Both the position numbers and the translations under genes were made by a program. A stretch of DNA of 64,000 bases from Muribaculaceae bacterium. Its GTDB lineage: Bacteria > Bacteroidota > Bacteroidia > Bacteroidales > Muribaculaceae. The notes beneath the pieces are model-generated. The model saw nothing but the letters and a program-made list of their open reading frames with translations. It searched no databases and was not told the DNA's origin. Of the stretch, positions 1 through 10,600 are shown one piece after another (position 1 is the stretch's first letter; every line of letters begins with the position of its first letter). Location: the NCBI GenBank assembly GCA_017553785.1, contig JAFZKD010000043.1, positions 1 through 64,000 on the forward strand. Reading direction: 5' to 3'.

Positions 1-608
1 GCAATCAGGTCATCTTCGCTCACTTCGTCCATTTCGCCCTCGACCATCATAATATTATCGTAAGTCGCACCTACCATCAATTCCATGTCAGCTTTCTCAA
101 TCTGCTCAAACGTCGGGTCGATAACGAATTCGCCGTCGATGCGTGCAACACGCACCTCGGCAATGGGCTCTTCAAAGGGCACATCGCTCACTGCGATGGC
201 TGCCGATGCGGCAAGACCTGCCAGGGCATCGGGGGCGTCAACACCGTCACTCGAGAACATGATGATGTGAACGATAGTGTTGGCGTGATAGTTAGAGGGG
301 AACAGCGGCCTGAGCACGCGGTCCACCAGGCGCGCGGTCAGCACCTCATAGTCGCTGGCGCGACCCTCACGACGGGTGAAACCGCCGGGGAAACGGCCAA
401 AAGCGGAGAACTTCTCCTTGTATTCAACAGTGAGGGGCATGAAGTCCACGCCCTCGTCGGCCTCCTTGGCCGAGCATACGGTGGCCAACAACATCGTGTT
501 GTTCAGCCTCAATTCAACAGCTCCATCGGCTTGCTCAGCAAGCTTTCCTGTCTGCAGAGTGATCTCACGTCCGTCACTCAGTACGATGGTTTTTGTAGTA
601 GGTGTCAT
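1..608 (-). CDS. pnp: Polyribonucleotide nucleotidyltransferase (PNPase), N-terminal part
   Basis: Partial gene, cut by the left edge; about 202 N-terminal residues are visible in the frame beginning with ATG at 606-608. The first residues ([20 protein letters not shown]) and the following [20 protein letters not shown] and [11 protein letters not shown] stretches are those of the first RNase PH domain of PNPase, the cytoplasmic 3'-to-5' phosphorolytic exoribonuclease. The phosphate- and RNA-binding core, the KH and the S1 domains lie outside the window. A -7 element sits about 33 bases upstream of the start. Identification is by recalled family sequence and is firm. Confidence 0.95.
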   Translation of the reverse strand, partial: MTPTTKTIVLSDGREITLQTGKLAEQADGAVELRLNNTMLLATVCSAKEADEGVDFMPLTVEYKEKFSAFGRFPGGFTRREGRASDYEVLTARLVDRVLRPLFPSNYHANTIVHIIMFSSDGVDAPDALAGLAASAAIAVSDVPFEEPIAEVRVARIDGEFVIDPTFEQIEKADMELMVGATYDNIMMVEGEMDEVSEDDLI

Positions 609-640
609 AAAAAATTACTCTAATATTGTAAAAAATCGGG

Positions 641-648
641 CAAAGGTA
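641..648 (-). promoter_or_regulatory. -7 element of pnp promoter
   Basis: TACCTTTG on the minus strand matches the Bacteroidetes -7 consensus TAnnTTTG. It would give a leader of roughly 25-30 bases before the pnp ATG. No convincing -33 TTTG was found at the usual 19-21 base distance. Confidence 0.55.
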
Positions 649-885
649 CAAAATATTTTCCACATAACCGCCATAAAATCCGCATTTTAAAGGCAAATCC
701 ACATATTAAAAAAAGAAAACAAGAAACACAAGAAAGACAACTGCCTCATTTTCAGCGAATTAAAAACAACCAGTAAACTATTTAAACAACAGATGGATTT
801 AGCCATGCGGACACAACGGGGCAAACTACGAATTACGCAAATTAGGCATTAGGCTTATGCATTAGTCCGTCCCTTTGATGACAGG

Positions 886-3800
886 CTAATGCGTTAAGAT
901 GAAGTCAATTAAGGTGTTGATGTCGGCGATATTGATTTCGTCATCACCGTTCACATCGGCAAAAACGGTATAACCATTTCCTCCCAAAATGATGTCGATT
1001 GTGGCATTGACATCGGCGATGTTGACCTCAAGGTCGCAATTGACGTCGCCCAGCACGATTTCCACGATAGAGCCGAAATACGGATACCAGTTTTCGTCAA
1101 CTCGATAGTCGTCAATCGTCCCATGCGACACATGAAGCGTGCGTCCGGAATAGTCATAATTATCATTTACAGCAAACAGCCGATTCTCGCTCGCCACTTT
1201 TGAGGGATCAGTAATGTAGCAAAACACATCCCTCAGACCGCTGCAGCCATAGAACGCATAGTAACCGATGGAAGTGACCGAGTTGGGGATAATCACGTTC
1301 GTCAAGCCGCTGCAGTAATAAAACGCACCGTCACCTATGGAGGCGACCGAACTTGGGATAGTCACGCTCGTCAAACTGCTGCAGTAATAAAACGCACAAT
1401 AACCGATGGAGGTGACAGAGTTAGGGATGACTATACTCGCTAGGCTGCTGCAATTATAGAACGCATTGTCACCAATGGAGGTGACCGAGTTAGGGATGAC
1501 TAGACTCGTTAGGCCGCTGCAGTCAGAGAACGCACCTAAACCGATGGAAGCCACCGAGTTGCCGATGGTCACGCTCGTCAGTCCAGTGCATCTATAGAAT
1601 GCTATTTCACCGATGGAGATGACGGTGTTGGGGATAATTATGCTCGTCAGTCCAGTGCAGTTATAGAACGCCATGTCGCCGATGGAGATGACAGAATTGG
1701 GGATGACCGTATTTTGGCAACCCAGAATCAATGTATTGCTCCATGTGTCAATGATGGCGTTACAATCATTGCGTGAATCGTATTTTGGATTACGACTATT
1801 TACTACGATACTCATTAGGCCTGTACAGCCTACAAACGCCCTGTTACCGATGGAAATGACCGAGTTGGGGATAATCAAGCTCGTCAGCTCACGGCAACCT
1901 TGGAACGCACTGATACCGATGGAGGTAACAGAATTAGGAATAGTCACACTCGTCAAGCCAATGCAGTTTTGGAAAACACAGTCCTCAATGGAAGTGACCG
2001 AGTAAGGGATGGCCACACTCGTCAGCCCGTAGCAGTCCTGGAATGCAGCACCGCCAATGAAGGTAACCGAATTGGGTATAACTATGCTCGTCAGCCCGCG
2101 GCAGTACCGGAATGCACCGATGTCGATAGAGGTGACCGAGTTGGGGATGGTAACACTCGTCAGACTGATGCAGTTCTCGAACGCATTGCGACTGATTGAA
2201 GTGACCGAGTTGGGGATGGTCACGCTCGTCAGACTGCTACAACCTCGGAACACACCCATGCCGATAGAGGCGACCGAGTTTGGAATAGTCACACTCGTCA
2301 GACTGCGGCAGTTCCAGAACGCATATTGACCGATGGAGGTAACAGAGCTGGGGATGGTCACACTCGTCATTCCGTAGCAACCTTCAAACGCAAACCCAGC
2401 GATGCCTAACGTACCGTTTTTTATGACGATGCTAGTCCCATCGGGCATTGTGCCTTTGCACTTATAAACAATCTGTCCTATATATACAAGTCCATCGGGT
2501 TGGTTGTCATACCATGCAGTACCCTTGAATGCGTCTCTACCAAATTCAGTAACGGAACTGGGGATTTCAATACTAGTCAAAACGCTGCAAAAATTGAACG
2601 CCCTTTCGCCGATGGAGGTGACCGAATTGGGGATGATAACACTCGTCAGGCCAGTGCAACCTGCGAATGCGTTGGTGCCAATTCCAGAGAGCCCTGTAAA
2701 GAACTTTAATTCATTGAAAGATGTAATATCGCGATTGCCACTGAACACATTGTTGAGAGTGGTCACTAAAGCTGCTTCGGCTTCACTCACTTCGTCATCG
2801 CCATCAAAATCCCAATTTTGAACACAGAGTGCCTTAACATTGTCATCGGCAAAACTGATAATGGGAGAATCGATGGGTTTGCTAGGTTTGGGAAAGGCAT
2901 TAATGAGCGCTTCTTGCCTTTGATTATATCCCGATGAGCCTCTTTGAGGATCCAGTGCAGAAAGCAGGAAATATCCATCGTAATAACCATTCCATCCCCA
3001 ATTAATATGAAAATAGCCTGCTCCATCAAAGCCATCGCAGACAAACGCATGTCCTCCACTGTCACTTTTACCACTGTAATACACAGGCCTCGAATGCCTC
3101 AATTCACTATAAATGAGGTTATTCCACTCGTTGTCAGACGAGAAATAGGCACGGCTCTCCAATGATGTTGCATTATTATAATTGAAGAATGTTTTCAATG
3201 CAATCGGAACTTTTGAGGAATATGCACCTGAACCACCATTATTTCTATCTGCATAGTCCATCTGAACCGAGGCTCCACAATACTTCATCAGATTGGCAAC
3301 GGCCCGTTTTTGTACAGGAGTAGCCAAACCTTGATAACTGTCCTTCATAGCGTTCCAATTAATGGCAGATCCTGCAGGAATCGAATCAACACTTATTCGT
3401 TGGGGACCGTATCCAAAATCCCATGTCCGGCTGCACGTATACGCAGGAATGGTAGCTGTTGTCTGATTCACTGAATTACTGCGATGATAATACATCACCT
3501 GAGCCATTGCCGTAGCCACACATCCGGATAAGCATTTACCATATCCAAAAAAATCTGGACAATTTTGATTATAGGGGTCATCCTGTCCCCATGTTGTTGT
3601 CAATAGCGGAGAAATGGCAGGAAAATTTGAGGTCAATCCAGGTTGATGAAACGAAGGGGACCCCTTCTCTTGCATGAATTGTATCTGCCGTTCATATTCC
3701 TCCAGCCAGCCCTTCATGTTCTCGGGCAGGCTATCTATATCAATGTGACCTGAATCGGCATAACCGAGAATGGCCGGAGCACAGTCGTCGCCCGACGCTA

Positions 3801-4032
3801 TGATATAACCTTCATTATTACCAATGTTAAACACATAGTAACCCTCTGTTGCTGCCGTCGATGATTTTGATGGGGCTTGGCGCAAGAATGGAATGTTAAT
3901 GCTCTTGCCTTTACTTTCAAGAAAAGTCATCGCATTTTGTTGTGCCTGTTGCCGAGTTATTGGATTTGCAGCTGCTGTTGCTGGCAATAAAAGAGCCAGC
4001 AGCAAGAATGTGGATGTAATCAGACTTTTCAT
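886..4032 (-). CDS. Secreted C10 (streptopain-like) cysteine protease with BspA leucine-rich repeats and dockerin-like tail
   Basis: 1048 residues. A signal peptide (about 1-22) is followed by a Spi-type propeptide (about 23-130) and a C10 peptidase domain (about 135-375). The nucleophile is Cys171 in GCVATAMAQVMYYH and the catalytic His is His328 in GGHAFVCDG, followed by the family's INWGWNG block; both match streptopain (SpeB). A short EF-hand-like piece (DFDGDDEVSEAEAAL, about 414-428) leads into some 19 BspA-type LRR_5 units (about 445-945), then two dockerin-like repeats (last 54 residues). The protein is probably a secreted or surface protease whose repeats mediate binding. What it cleaves cannot be read from sequence. 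The gene is monocistronic, with its own promoter about 180 bases upstream. The neighbouring repeats are nearly identical at DNA level, so copy number may vary between strains. Confidence 0.9.
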   Translation of the reverse strand: MKSLITSTFLLLALLLPATAAANPITRQQAQQNAMTFLESKGKSINIPFLRQAPSKSSTAATEGYYVFNIGNNEGYIIASGDDCAPAILGYADSGHIDIDSLPENMKGWLEEYERQIQFMQEKGSPSFHQPGLTSNFPAISPLLTTTWGQDDPYNQNCPDFFGYGKCLSGCVATAMAQVMYYHRSNSVNQTTATIPAYTCSRTWDFGYGPQRISVDSIPAGSAINWNAMKDSYQGLATPVQKRAVANLMKYCGASVQMDYADRNNGGSGAYSSKVPIALKTFFNYNNATSLESRAYFSSDNEWNNLIYSELRHSRPVYYSGKSDSGGHAFVCDGFDGAGYFHINWGWNGYYDGYFLLSALDPQRGSSGYNQRQEALINAFPKPSKPIDSPIISFADDNVKALCVQNWDFDGDDEVSEAEAALVTTLNNVFSGNRDITSFNELKFFTGLSGIGTNAFAGCTGLTSVIIPNSVTSIGERAFNFCSVLTSIEIPSSVTEFGRDAFKGTAWYDNQPDGLVYIGQIVYKCKGTMPDGTSIVIKNGTLGIAGFAFEGCYGMTSVTIPSSVTSIGQYAFWNCRSLTSVTIPNSVASIGMGVFRGCSSLTSVTIPNSVTSISRNAFENCISLTSVTIPNSVTSIDIGAFRYCRGLTSIVIPNSVTFIGGAAFQDCYGLTSVAIPYSVTSIEDCVFQNCIGLTSVTIPNSVTSIGISAFQGCRELTSLIIPNSVISIGNRAFVGCTGLMSIVVNSRNPKYDSRNDCNAIIDTWSNTLILGCQNTVIPNSVISIGDMAFYNCTGLTSIIIPNTVISIGEIAFYRCTGLTSVTIGNSVASIGLGAFSDCSGLTSLVIPNSVTSIGDNAFYNCSSLASIVIPNSVTSIGYCAFYYCSSLTSVTIPSSVASIGDGAFYYCSGLTNVIIPNSVTSIGYYAFYGCSGLRDVFCYITDPSKVASENRLFAVNDNYDYSGRTLHVSHGTIDDYRVDENWYPYFGSIVEIVLGDVNCDLEVNIADVNATIDIILGGNGYTVFADVNGDDEINIADINTLIDFILTH
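1215..2700 (-). repeat. Tandem ~69-base repeats encoding LRR_5 units
   Basis: About 19 units of roughly 23 codons follow the pattern LTSVTIPNSVTSIGxxAFxxC. Many adjacent units differ by only a few bases (the GTGACCGAGTTGGGGATGG and CTCGTCAG blocks recur throughout). Two irregular insert units, near 2410-2540 and 1690-1800, break the array. Such arrays are prone to unequal recombination. Confidence 0.85.
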
Positions 4033-4214
4033 TTTGGATAAATTTGGCGCTCTTCAACAAAACTCAAATCAAATTGGTTTTGCATTCAGCTTGCTATCTA
4101 TTCATTGTTAATTCTTATGGCGAAATCACGTATAGTAACAAGAAAAAACAAGTTTTTCAACTACCATTTACAGAACAATTGCATTCGCATCCATCTTTTT
4201 GTCGTTCTGTGATG

Positions 4215-4247
4215 CAAATATAATTGTCAGTGCAATAACCCACCAAA
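4215..4247 (-). promoter_or_regulatory. Promoter of the C10/LRR protease gene
   Basis: On the minus strand TTTG (4244-4247) is followed after 21 bases by TATATTTG (4215-4222), a good Bacteroidetes primary sigma promoter. Confidence 0.65.
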
Positions 4248-4460
4248 TATAAAAGCGTGTTTTTTACATTTGTGGAAAGTATTTATCCAAAAGTGTCATT
4301 TTTTTTTACATTTCAACCCAAGATGTCTGCTCTTTTCTCTTGAGCTCATGACCCCTTATTGTTCATTAAAGTGAAGTATAATTTGCTGATTGTTGTATTA
4401 TGCTACATGGATAAAATGCCCAAAATTGAGCCAATCATGACTATTGTGGAAAAAATTTTC

Positions 4461-4468
4461 TAACTTTG
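4461..4468 (+). promoter_or_regulatory. -7 element upstream of M16 protease
   Basis: TAACTTTG matches TAnnTTTG and lies 52 bases before the ATG at 4520. No well-spaced -33 TTTG is visible. Confidence 0.55.
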
Positions 4469-4519
4469 TCGCCAAACTAAAAACTTAAAACCAATTAACC
4501 GATTTAACTAACAGACAAA

Positions 4520-7420
4520 ATGAAGAGAATTTTCATGATGCTGCTCGCCGTCCTGGTTTACCTGGGCATGGCAGCGCAAAAGCCCGTGGGCACCTCCTAC
4601 CCTGGTGATCCCACGGCGACCAAGTGTTACACCTTGAGCAACGGCTTGAAGGTGTTCCTGAGCGAGAACCACCAGAGTCCGCGCATCTCGGCACACATTG
4701 CCGTGCGCACCGGTTCACGTAATGACCCCGCCGAGACCACCGGTCTTGCTCACTATCTGGAGCACCTGATGTTCAAGGGTACGCAGAGTTTCGGCACAAG
4801 CAACTATGCGCTCGAGAAGCCGCTGCTCGACACCATCGAGGCTCGTTACGAGCAGTACCGCCGCGTGACTGACCCCGAGCGTCGCCGCATGTTGTACCAC
4901 GAGATTGACAGTATCTCACAGCTTGCCGCCCAATACAACATTCCCAATGAGTATGACAAACTCATGGCAGGTATCGGCGGCAGCGGGACCAACGCCTACA
5001 CCAGCAATGATGTGACCTGCTATACCGAGGACATCCCCGCCAACGAGGTGGACCGCTGGGCACGCATCCAGGCCGACCGTTTCCAGAACATGGTCATCCG
5101 CGGTTTCCACACCGAGCTAGAGGCCGTGTATGAGGAGTACAACATAGGCATTGCCAAGGACGAGTGGAAACTCATCGAGGCTCTGTATGCAAAGACCTTC
5201 CCTGGTCACCCCTATGGTACCCAAACGACCATCGGCACCCAGGACCACCTGAAGAATCCCTCCATCACCAACATCAAGAACTACTTCAACAACTACTATT
5301 GCCCGAACAATGTCGCCATCTGTATGGCGGGCGACTTCGACCCCGACGAGGTGATCGCCATCCTGGAGCGCCACTTCGGCAGCTGGAAGCCCAATTACAG
5401 CCTGACCCGTCCCGAGTACGCCCCCATCAAACCGACGATCGCTCCCGTTGACACGACCGTCATGGGCCAGGAGGCAGAATTCGTGGCACTGGCATGGCGT
5501 CTCGATGGCGGCAACTCGCTGCAAGTCGACACCCTTGAGGTCCTCGCAGGTATGCTTTCGAACGGCACAGCCGGTCTGATGGACCTGAACCTGAACCAGC
5601 CCATGCGCGTGATGATGGCAGGAGCCGATGCCGACGGTATGGCCGACTACTCGATGCTCATGGCCTATGGCTATCCCAACGAGGGCCAAACACTGGAAGA
5701 AGTACGTGACCTGATGCTGGGCGAGATCGACAAGCTGCGCAAGGGCGACTTTGACGATGACCTGCTCGTGAGTGTGGTGAACAACAACAAGCTGAACTAC
5801 CTGCGCCGAATCGACAACAACGCGGCACGCACGCGCCAGATGGTCAACGCCTTCATCACTGGCGTGGATTGGAAGCAGGAAGTGGGCAAGCTGGACCGCC
5901 AGGCCGGTATGACCAAGGAGCAGATTGTGGCTTTTGCCAACCGACATATCGGTAACGGATACGCCTGCGCCTTCAAGCGCATGGGCGAAGACACCACTGC
6001 CAAGAAGATTGACAAGCCCGCCATCACTCCCATCCCCACCAACCGTGACAAGAAGAGTGACTTTGTGAACAATATCTTGAGTGAAACCGTCGAGCCTATC
6101 CATCCGCAGTTTGTGGACTACAAGACCGAGATGACCGTCGACAAGACGAACAAGGGTCTGCCCCTGCTCTACAAGCAGAACACCCAGGACGACCTGTTCA
6201 CGCTGACCTATCTGTATGACTTTGGCAACACCGCCGACAACCGCTACGAGACCGCGCTCAACTATCTGGATTACCTGGGCACCAAGAAGCTCACACCCCA
6301 GCAGTTCAAGCAGCGCATGTACAAGTTGGCTTGCAACGCCTCGTTCAACGTGACCGATGACCGCACCTACATCACCCTGAGCGGTCTGAGCGAAAACATG
6401 CCGCAGGCTGTAGCCCTGCTCGAGGACCTGCTCAATAATGCCAAGGTCGATGAGGAGGCCTACAGCAACATGGTTGACGTTATCCTCAAGATGCGCGGCG
6501 ATGCCAAGAACAACCAGGAAGAGTGCTTCGGCCGTCTGAATGCCTATGCCATGTATGGTCCCCGTAACGCATATACCAACATCATGAGCGCACAGCAGCT
6601 GCGCGACACCAAGCCCGCCGATCTGCTCAGCCTCGTGAAAGGTCTGAACAAGATGCAGCACTCAGTGGTTTATTATGGCCCCATGACTCAGAAAGAGCTG
6701 AACAAAACCTTGGGCAAGACCCACAAGACCAAAAAGAATCTGGCAGCCGTTCCCGTGGGTGTGGACTACGTCGAGCAGACAACTCCGCAGACCGAGATTA
6801 TGATTGCCCCCTACGATGCCAAGAACATCTACATGGTACAATACCACAACGAGGGCACCAAGTGGGCTCCCGAGCACGCCGCCACCATCAACCTGTTCAA
6901 CGAGTACTTTGGCGGTGGCATGAACGGTATCGTCTTCCAGGAACTGCGTGAGGCCCGCGGTCTCGCCTATTCGGCTGCTGCTTACTACCGTCAGCCCAAC
7001 ACGCTGAAGCATCCCGAGTATGCCATGACCTACATCATCACCCAAAACGACAAGATGATGGACTGCGTGAACGAGTTCAACAACATCGTGGGCACCATCC
7101 CCCAAAGCGAGGCAGCCTTCCAGCTCGCGAAGGATGCGCTGATGAAAAAACTGGCCTCACGCCGCACCGTTCGCGGAGCCGTCTTGAACAGCTACCTACA
7201 GGCACAGCGCATGGGTCTGGACTATGATATCAACTCGCTGGTTTACAAGGCACTGCCCAACCTCTCGTTGAACGACATCGTGAAGTTCGAGCAGCAGTCC
7301 ATGGCCAATAAGCCCTATCGCTACATCATCCTGGGAGACGAGAAGGAACTTGACATGGAAGCCATCAGCAAGTTTGGCCCCATCCACCGCCTCACCCTCG
7401 AGGAAATCTTCGGTTACTAA
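4520..7420 (+). CDS. Secreted M16 family zinc metallopeptidase (pitrilysin/PqqL type, double domain)
   Basis: 966 residues, starting with a signal peptide (about 1-19, ending near GMAAQ). The N-terminal active M16 domain carries the inverted zinc motif HYLEH (His78, Glu81, His82), and the third ligand is expected in VYEEYN near Glu205-206. A second, catalytically degenerate M16 half follows (about 530-960), with the conserved ELREARGLAYSAAAYY segment. The length fits a full pitrilysin-type clam-shell protease of the periplasm or outer membrane. Insertions near 90-150 with charged helices are typical of Bacteroidetes members. It is followed by a strong terminator, so transcription is probably monocistronic. 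Confidence 0.92.
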   Translation: MKRIFMMLLAVLVYLGMAAQKPVGTSYPGDPTATKCYTLSNGLKVFLSENHQSPRISAHIAVRTGSRNDPAETTGLAHYLEHLMFKGTQSFGTSNYALEKPLLDTIEARYEQYRRVTDPERRRMLYHEIDSISQLAAQYNIPNEYDKLMAGIGGSGTNAYTSNDVTCYTEDIPANEVDRWARIQADRFQNMVIRGFHTELEAVYEEYNIGIAKDEWKLIEALYAKTFPGHPYGTQTTIGTQDHLKNPSITNIKNYFNNYYCPNNVAICMAGDFDPDEVIAILERHFGSWKPNYSLTRPEYAPIKPTIAPVDTTVMGQEAEFVALAWRLDGGNSLQVDTLEVLAGMLSNGTAGLMDLNLNQPMRVMMAGADADGMADYSMLMAYGYPNEGQTLEEVRDLMLGEIDKLRKGDFDDDLLVSVVNNNKLNYLRRIDNNAARTRQMVNAFITGVDWKQEVGKLDRQAGMTKEQIVAFANRHIGNGYACAFKRMGEDTTAKKIDKPAITPIPTNRDKKSDFVNNILSETVEPIHPQFVDYKTEMTVDKTNKGLPLLYKQNTQDDLFTLTYLYDFGNTADNRYETALNYLDYLGTKKLTPQQFKQRMYKLACNASFNVTDDRTYITLSGLSENMPQAVALLEDLLNNAKVDEEAYSNMVDVILKMRGDAKNNQEECFGRLNAYAMYGPRNAYTNIMSAQQLRDTKPADLLSLVKGLNKMQHSVVYYGPMTQKELNKTLGKTHKTKKNLAAVPVGVDYVEQTTPQTEIMIAPYDAKNIYMVQYHNEGTKWAPEHAATINLFNEYFGGGMNGIVFQELREARGLAYSAAAYYRQPNTLKHPEYAMTYIITQNDKMMDCVNEFNNIVGTIPQSEAAFQLAKDALMKKLASRRTVRGAVLNSYLQAQRMGLDYDINSLVYKALPNLSLNDIVKFEQQSMANKPYRYIILGDEKELDMEAISKFGPIHRLTLEEIFGY

Positions 7421-7475
7421 GCTTTAGCCATCAAGCGCTAAACTTCAGCTGTTAACGATTAAACATTACATTTCA

Positions 7476-7509
7476 GGGTCTTTAAAGATTTGCGAGTCTT
7501 TAAAGACCC
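7476..7509 (+). terminator. Terminator after M16 protease
   Basis: Perfect 13-base inverted repeat (7476-7488 with 7497-7509) and an 8-base loop, 55 bases after the stop codon. The stem contains the AT-rich core TCTTTAAAGA, and a short T-poor tail follows. It may act as a terminator or as an mRNA 3'-end stabiliser. Confidence 0.6.
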
Positions 7510-7573
7510 ATATTATGTCCTTGTAATGCAATCGTTTGCATAGAGTCGTTTTGAAGGTTTTGAAAGGGTGTGG

Positions 7574-7604
7574 TTGGAATTCTGGTGCATTATTTATATA
7601 TTTG
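7574..7604 (+). promoter_or_regulatory. Promoter of the GH13 gene
   Basis: TTG at 7574-7576, 20 bases, then TATATTTG at 7597-7604. The leader would be about 30 bases to the ATG at 7641. Confidence 0.6.
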
Positions 7605-7640
7605 GGGCAAAATTGATTATCCATTCAAAAACCTGACAAG

Positions 7641-10600
7641 ATGAAGAACCGAAAGACCATTTTCAAGTTGAGCATTCTGTTGCTGCTGGCTGTGCTGGCT
7701 ACGCAACAGGCGTGGGCCGCGTTTGTGGGGCCACGCAACGATTTCCGTGACGAGAGCATCTATTTTGTGATCACCACCCGTTTCTATGACGGCGACCCGA
7801 GCAACAACGCGCAGTGCTGGGACGGTGGGAACGCCAACCACGGTGACCCGTGCTGGCGAGGCGATTTCAAGGGTCTGATCGAAAAGCTGGACTATATTAA
7901 GGCGCTGGGCTTCACCGCCATCTGGGTGACTCCTATTGTTGAAAACGCCTCCGGTTTAGACTACCACGGCTACCATGCCTCTAACTTCTCTCGTGTTGAC
8001 CACCGCTACGAGAGCGGCGACACCACGTTCCAGACGCTCATCGACGAGGCCCATGCCCGAGGGATGAAGATATTGCTCGACGTGGTGCTGAACCACACGG
8101 GCAACTTCGGTGAGGAGCACCTGTGCAAACTGTTCACGCGCGACCGCAACGCCAATCAGTTCAAGATTGACGAGTGCATGCTGCCCTATACCACCGACTC
8201 CGTGGGTGGCCGTCTGCCGACAAATTACGCAAATTTGCCCTCGGGCCAGCAATATGATGCCCGCCTCAAGCAGATGAAGAACACCGACAACCAGAACCAC
8301 GACACCCACAACTACTGGCACCACTTCGGCCAGTTCAACTGGGACGACAATACGCGGTGGTGGGCACAGATCGCCGGCGACTGCGTGGATCTGAACACCG
8401 AGAACCCCGCGGTGGCCGAGTATCTGATTAACTGCTACGGCTCGTTCATCAAGATGGGGGTTGACGGCTTCCGCATCGACACGGGCGGCCATATCGCGCG
8501 CCTGACGTTCAACAAGATATACATTCCCGCGTTCCAAGCGTTGGGCGAGCAATACAAGCACAAGCGCCTGAACCAAGCCGACTTTTTCCTGTGCACCGAG
8601 GTGTGCGCCCGCTACCAGGGTAGCGTGACCTACCGTAACCAACCCGCGCTGTCACCCTATTTCTATACTTGGGCCGAGAACAAGAGCTACAGCTGGAACG
8701 ATGACCCGACCTATTGGGACAATATCGCCATCTATGAGAGTACCGACCTTAGCTCACTTGCCAACATAGGTTCCTGCCAGCAGATGTATGCCGACAACAA
8801 GACCGAGACCAGCAGCGCGATGCCCACTTCGAGCAATGCCACGCTCAACGGCAACAGCTACCACACACCCGACGTGAGCATGGCATCGGGCCTGAACGTC
8901 ATCGATTTTCCGGTGCATTACTCTTTCCACAACATCTCCAGCGTGTGGAACCTTGCCCTGAACGGCGACAAGTATTACAACGACGCGACCTACAATGTGG
9001 TCTATGTCGATAGCCACGACTACAGTCCCGGCCCCAACGACAACATCCGCTTTAACGAGGGTACTGCACAATGGGCCGAGAATCTTTCATTCATGTTCAC
9101 CTTCCGCGGCATCCCGTGCCTGTACTACGGCAGCGAGATTGAGTTCAAGGCAGGTAAGACCATTGATCCAGGTGGCAACGGCTCGCTCAAAGACAGCGGA
9201 CGCGCCTACTATGGCGGCTACATCAAGGGTAACGTGACGACCAGCGACTTCGGTGTCACAACGGGTGCCACCGGCAACCTTGCCGCCACGCTGAGCAAGC
9301 CCCTGGTCAAGCACCTGCAGCGCTTGAACCGCATCCGTCAGGCCGTGCCCGCATTGCGCAAGGGACAGTACAGCACCAGCGGCTGCTCATCGACGGGCGG
9401 CTACGCTTTTAAGCGCCGTTATACCGATAGCAGCACCGACAGCTACGTACTGGTGACCATCAACGGTCCCGCCACCTTCACGGGCGTGCTCAACGGCACC
9501 TATACCGACTGCGTGACCGGAGACGTGAAGACTGTCACCAACGGCACACTGACCACCACCTCGTGCAGCGGAAAAGGCAACATGAGGGTTTACGTTCTCT
9601 CGACCTCGCTCACTCCCGCACCGGGCAAAATCGGCGAGGACGGTCCCTACCTGTACACCAGTAGCGCCAACGCCGGCACAGTGCTGAGCTATGACGGCAC
9701 CGAGGAGGAACTGTCGAGCAACGACGGCGAGGGCAACGGCACCTCACCAGGCACCACACTGGAGCCTTACGAGCCTAGCTGCGAGGAAGACGACCTGAGT
9801 GTATTCCTGGAGACCGACATGAACGTTAGCAAAGTCACCACATGGGTGTGGAACAGCAGCAGTAACTTCACAGGTGGCTCATGGCCAGGCCAGTCAATGA
9901 CGTTGATGGGAACCACCAACGACGGCACAAGAAAAATCTGGAAATGGACCTACGAGGGCACCAACACGTCCGACCCGACAGGCATCATTTTCGTTACCGA
10001 CGGTCAACAGACAAGCGACCTGACGTTCCGCAACCACGGTTACTACATCGGAAGCACATGGGACCATACGGTGACCAATTACACCTCGCCCGCCCCATCA
10101 CTGACCATAGACAAGCCTAGCGGCCAATATGAGGGCAGCGTGACCGTCACTATCACCGCCAGCGAGAGCGATGCCGTCATCGTCTATACCACCGACGGCA
10201 CAACCCCAACGGCCACCAGCCAACAAGCCATAGGTCATGTGAGCCTTACGTTCACCGACAACACCGTACTGACTGTCGGAGTCCTCTATGAGGGCAAGGT
10301 GCGCAACGTCATACAACGAGAATACATCTTCCATGGATTTGTTCCCTATACCGCAACAGTCTATATCAAAGATCCCACCGTTTCGCCCAACAATTGGAGC
10401 AGCGTGTGGGTCTATGCTTGGGACAACACGGGTGTTGTCAGTGACAGCTGGCCTGGCGTGCAGACCACAGCGACCAAGGTCGTGAAAGGGCAGAAGTTCT
10501 ACTACCGCACCTTTAACGTCAATAGCGATGACTATGTCTTCAATGTTGTGCTCAGTCAGGGAGACAGCGGTCACCAGAGTGTTGACGTGACCGGCATCAC

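Larger units (their letters stand above)
4033..4519. other. Divergent intergenic region between C10 protease and M16 protease genes
   Basis: 487 AT-rich bases without a supportable gene. The region holds the minus-strand promoter at 4215-4247, which gives the C10 gene an unusually long leader (about 175 bases), and a plus-strand -7 element at 4461-4468. No clear hairpin or riboswitch was recognised in the long leader. Confidence 0.6.

Noticed and set aside
5117..6661. 514-codon open frame antisense to the M16 protease
   Set aside because: Shadow of biased codon use in the real gene; composition is repetitive Val/Leu/Gly/His with no family match.
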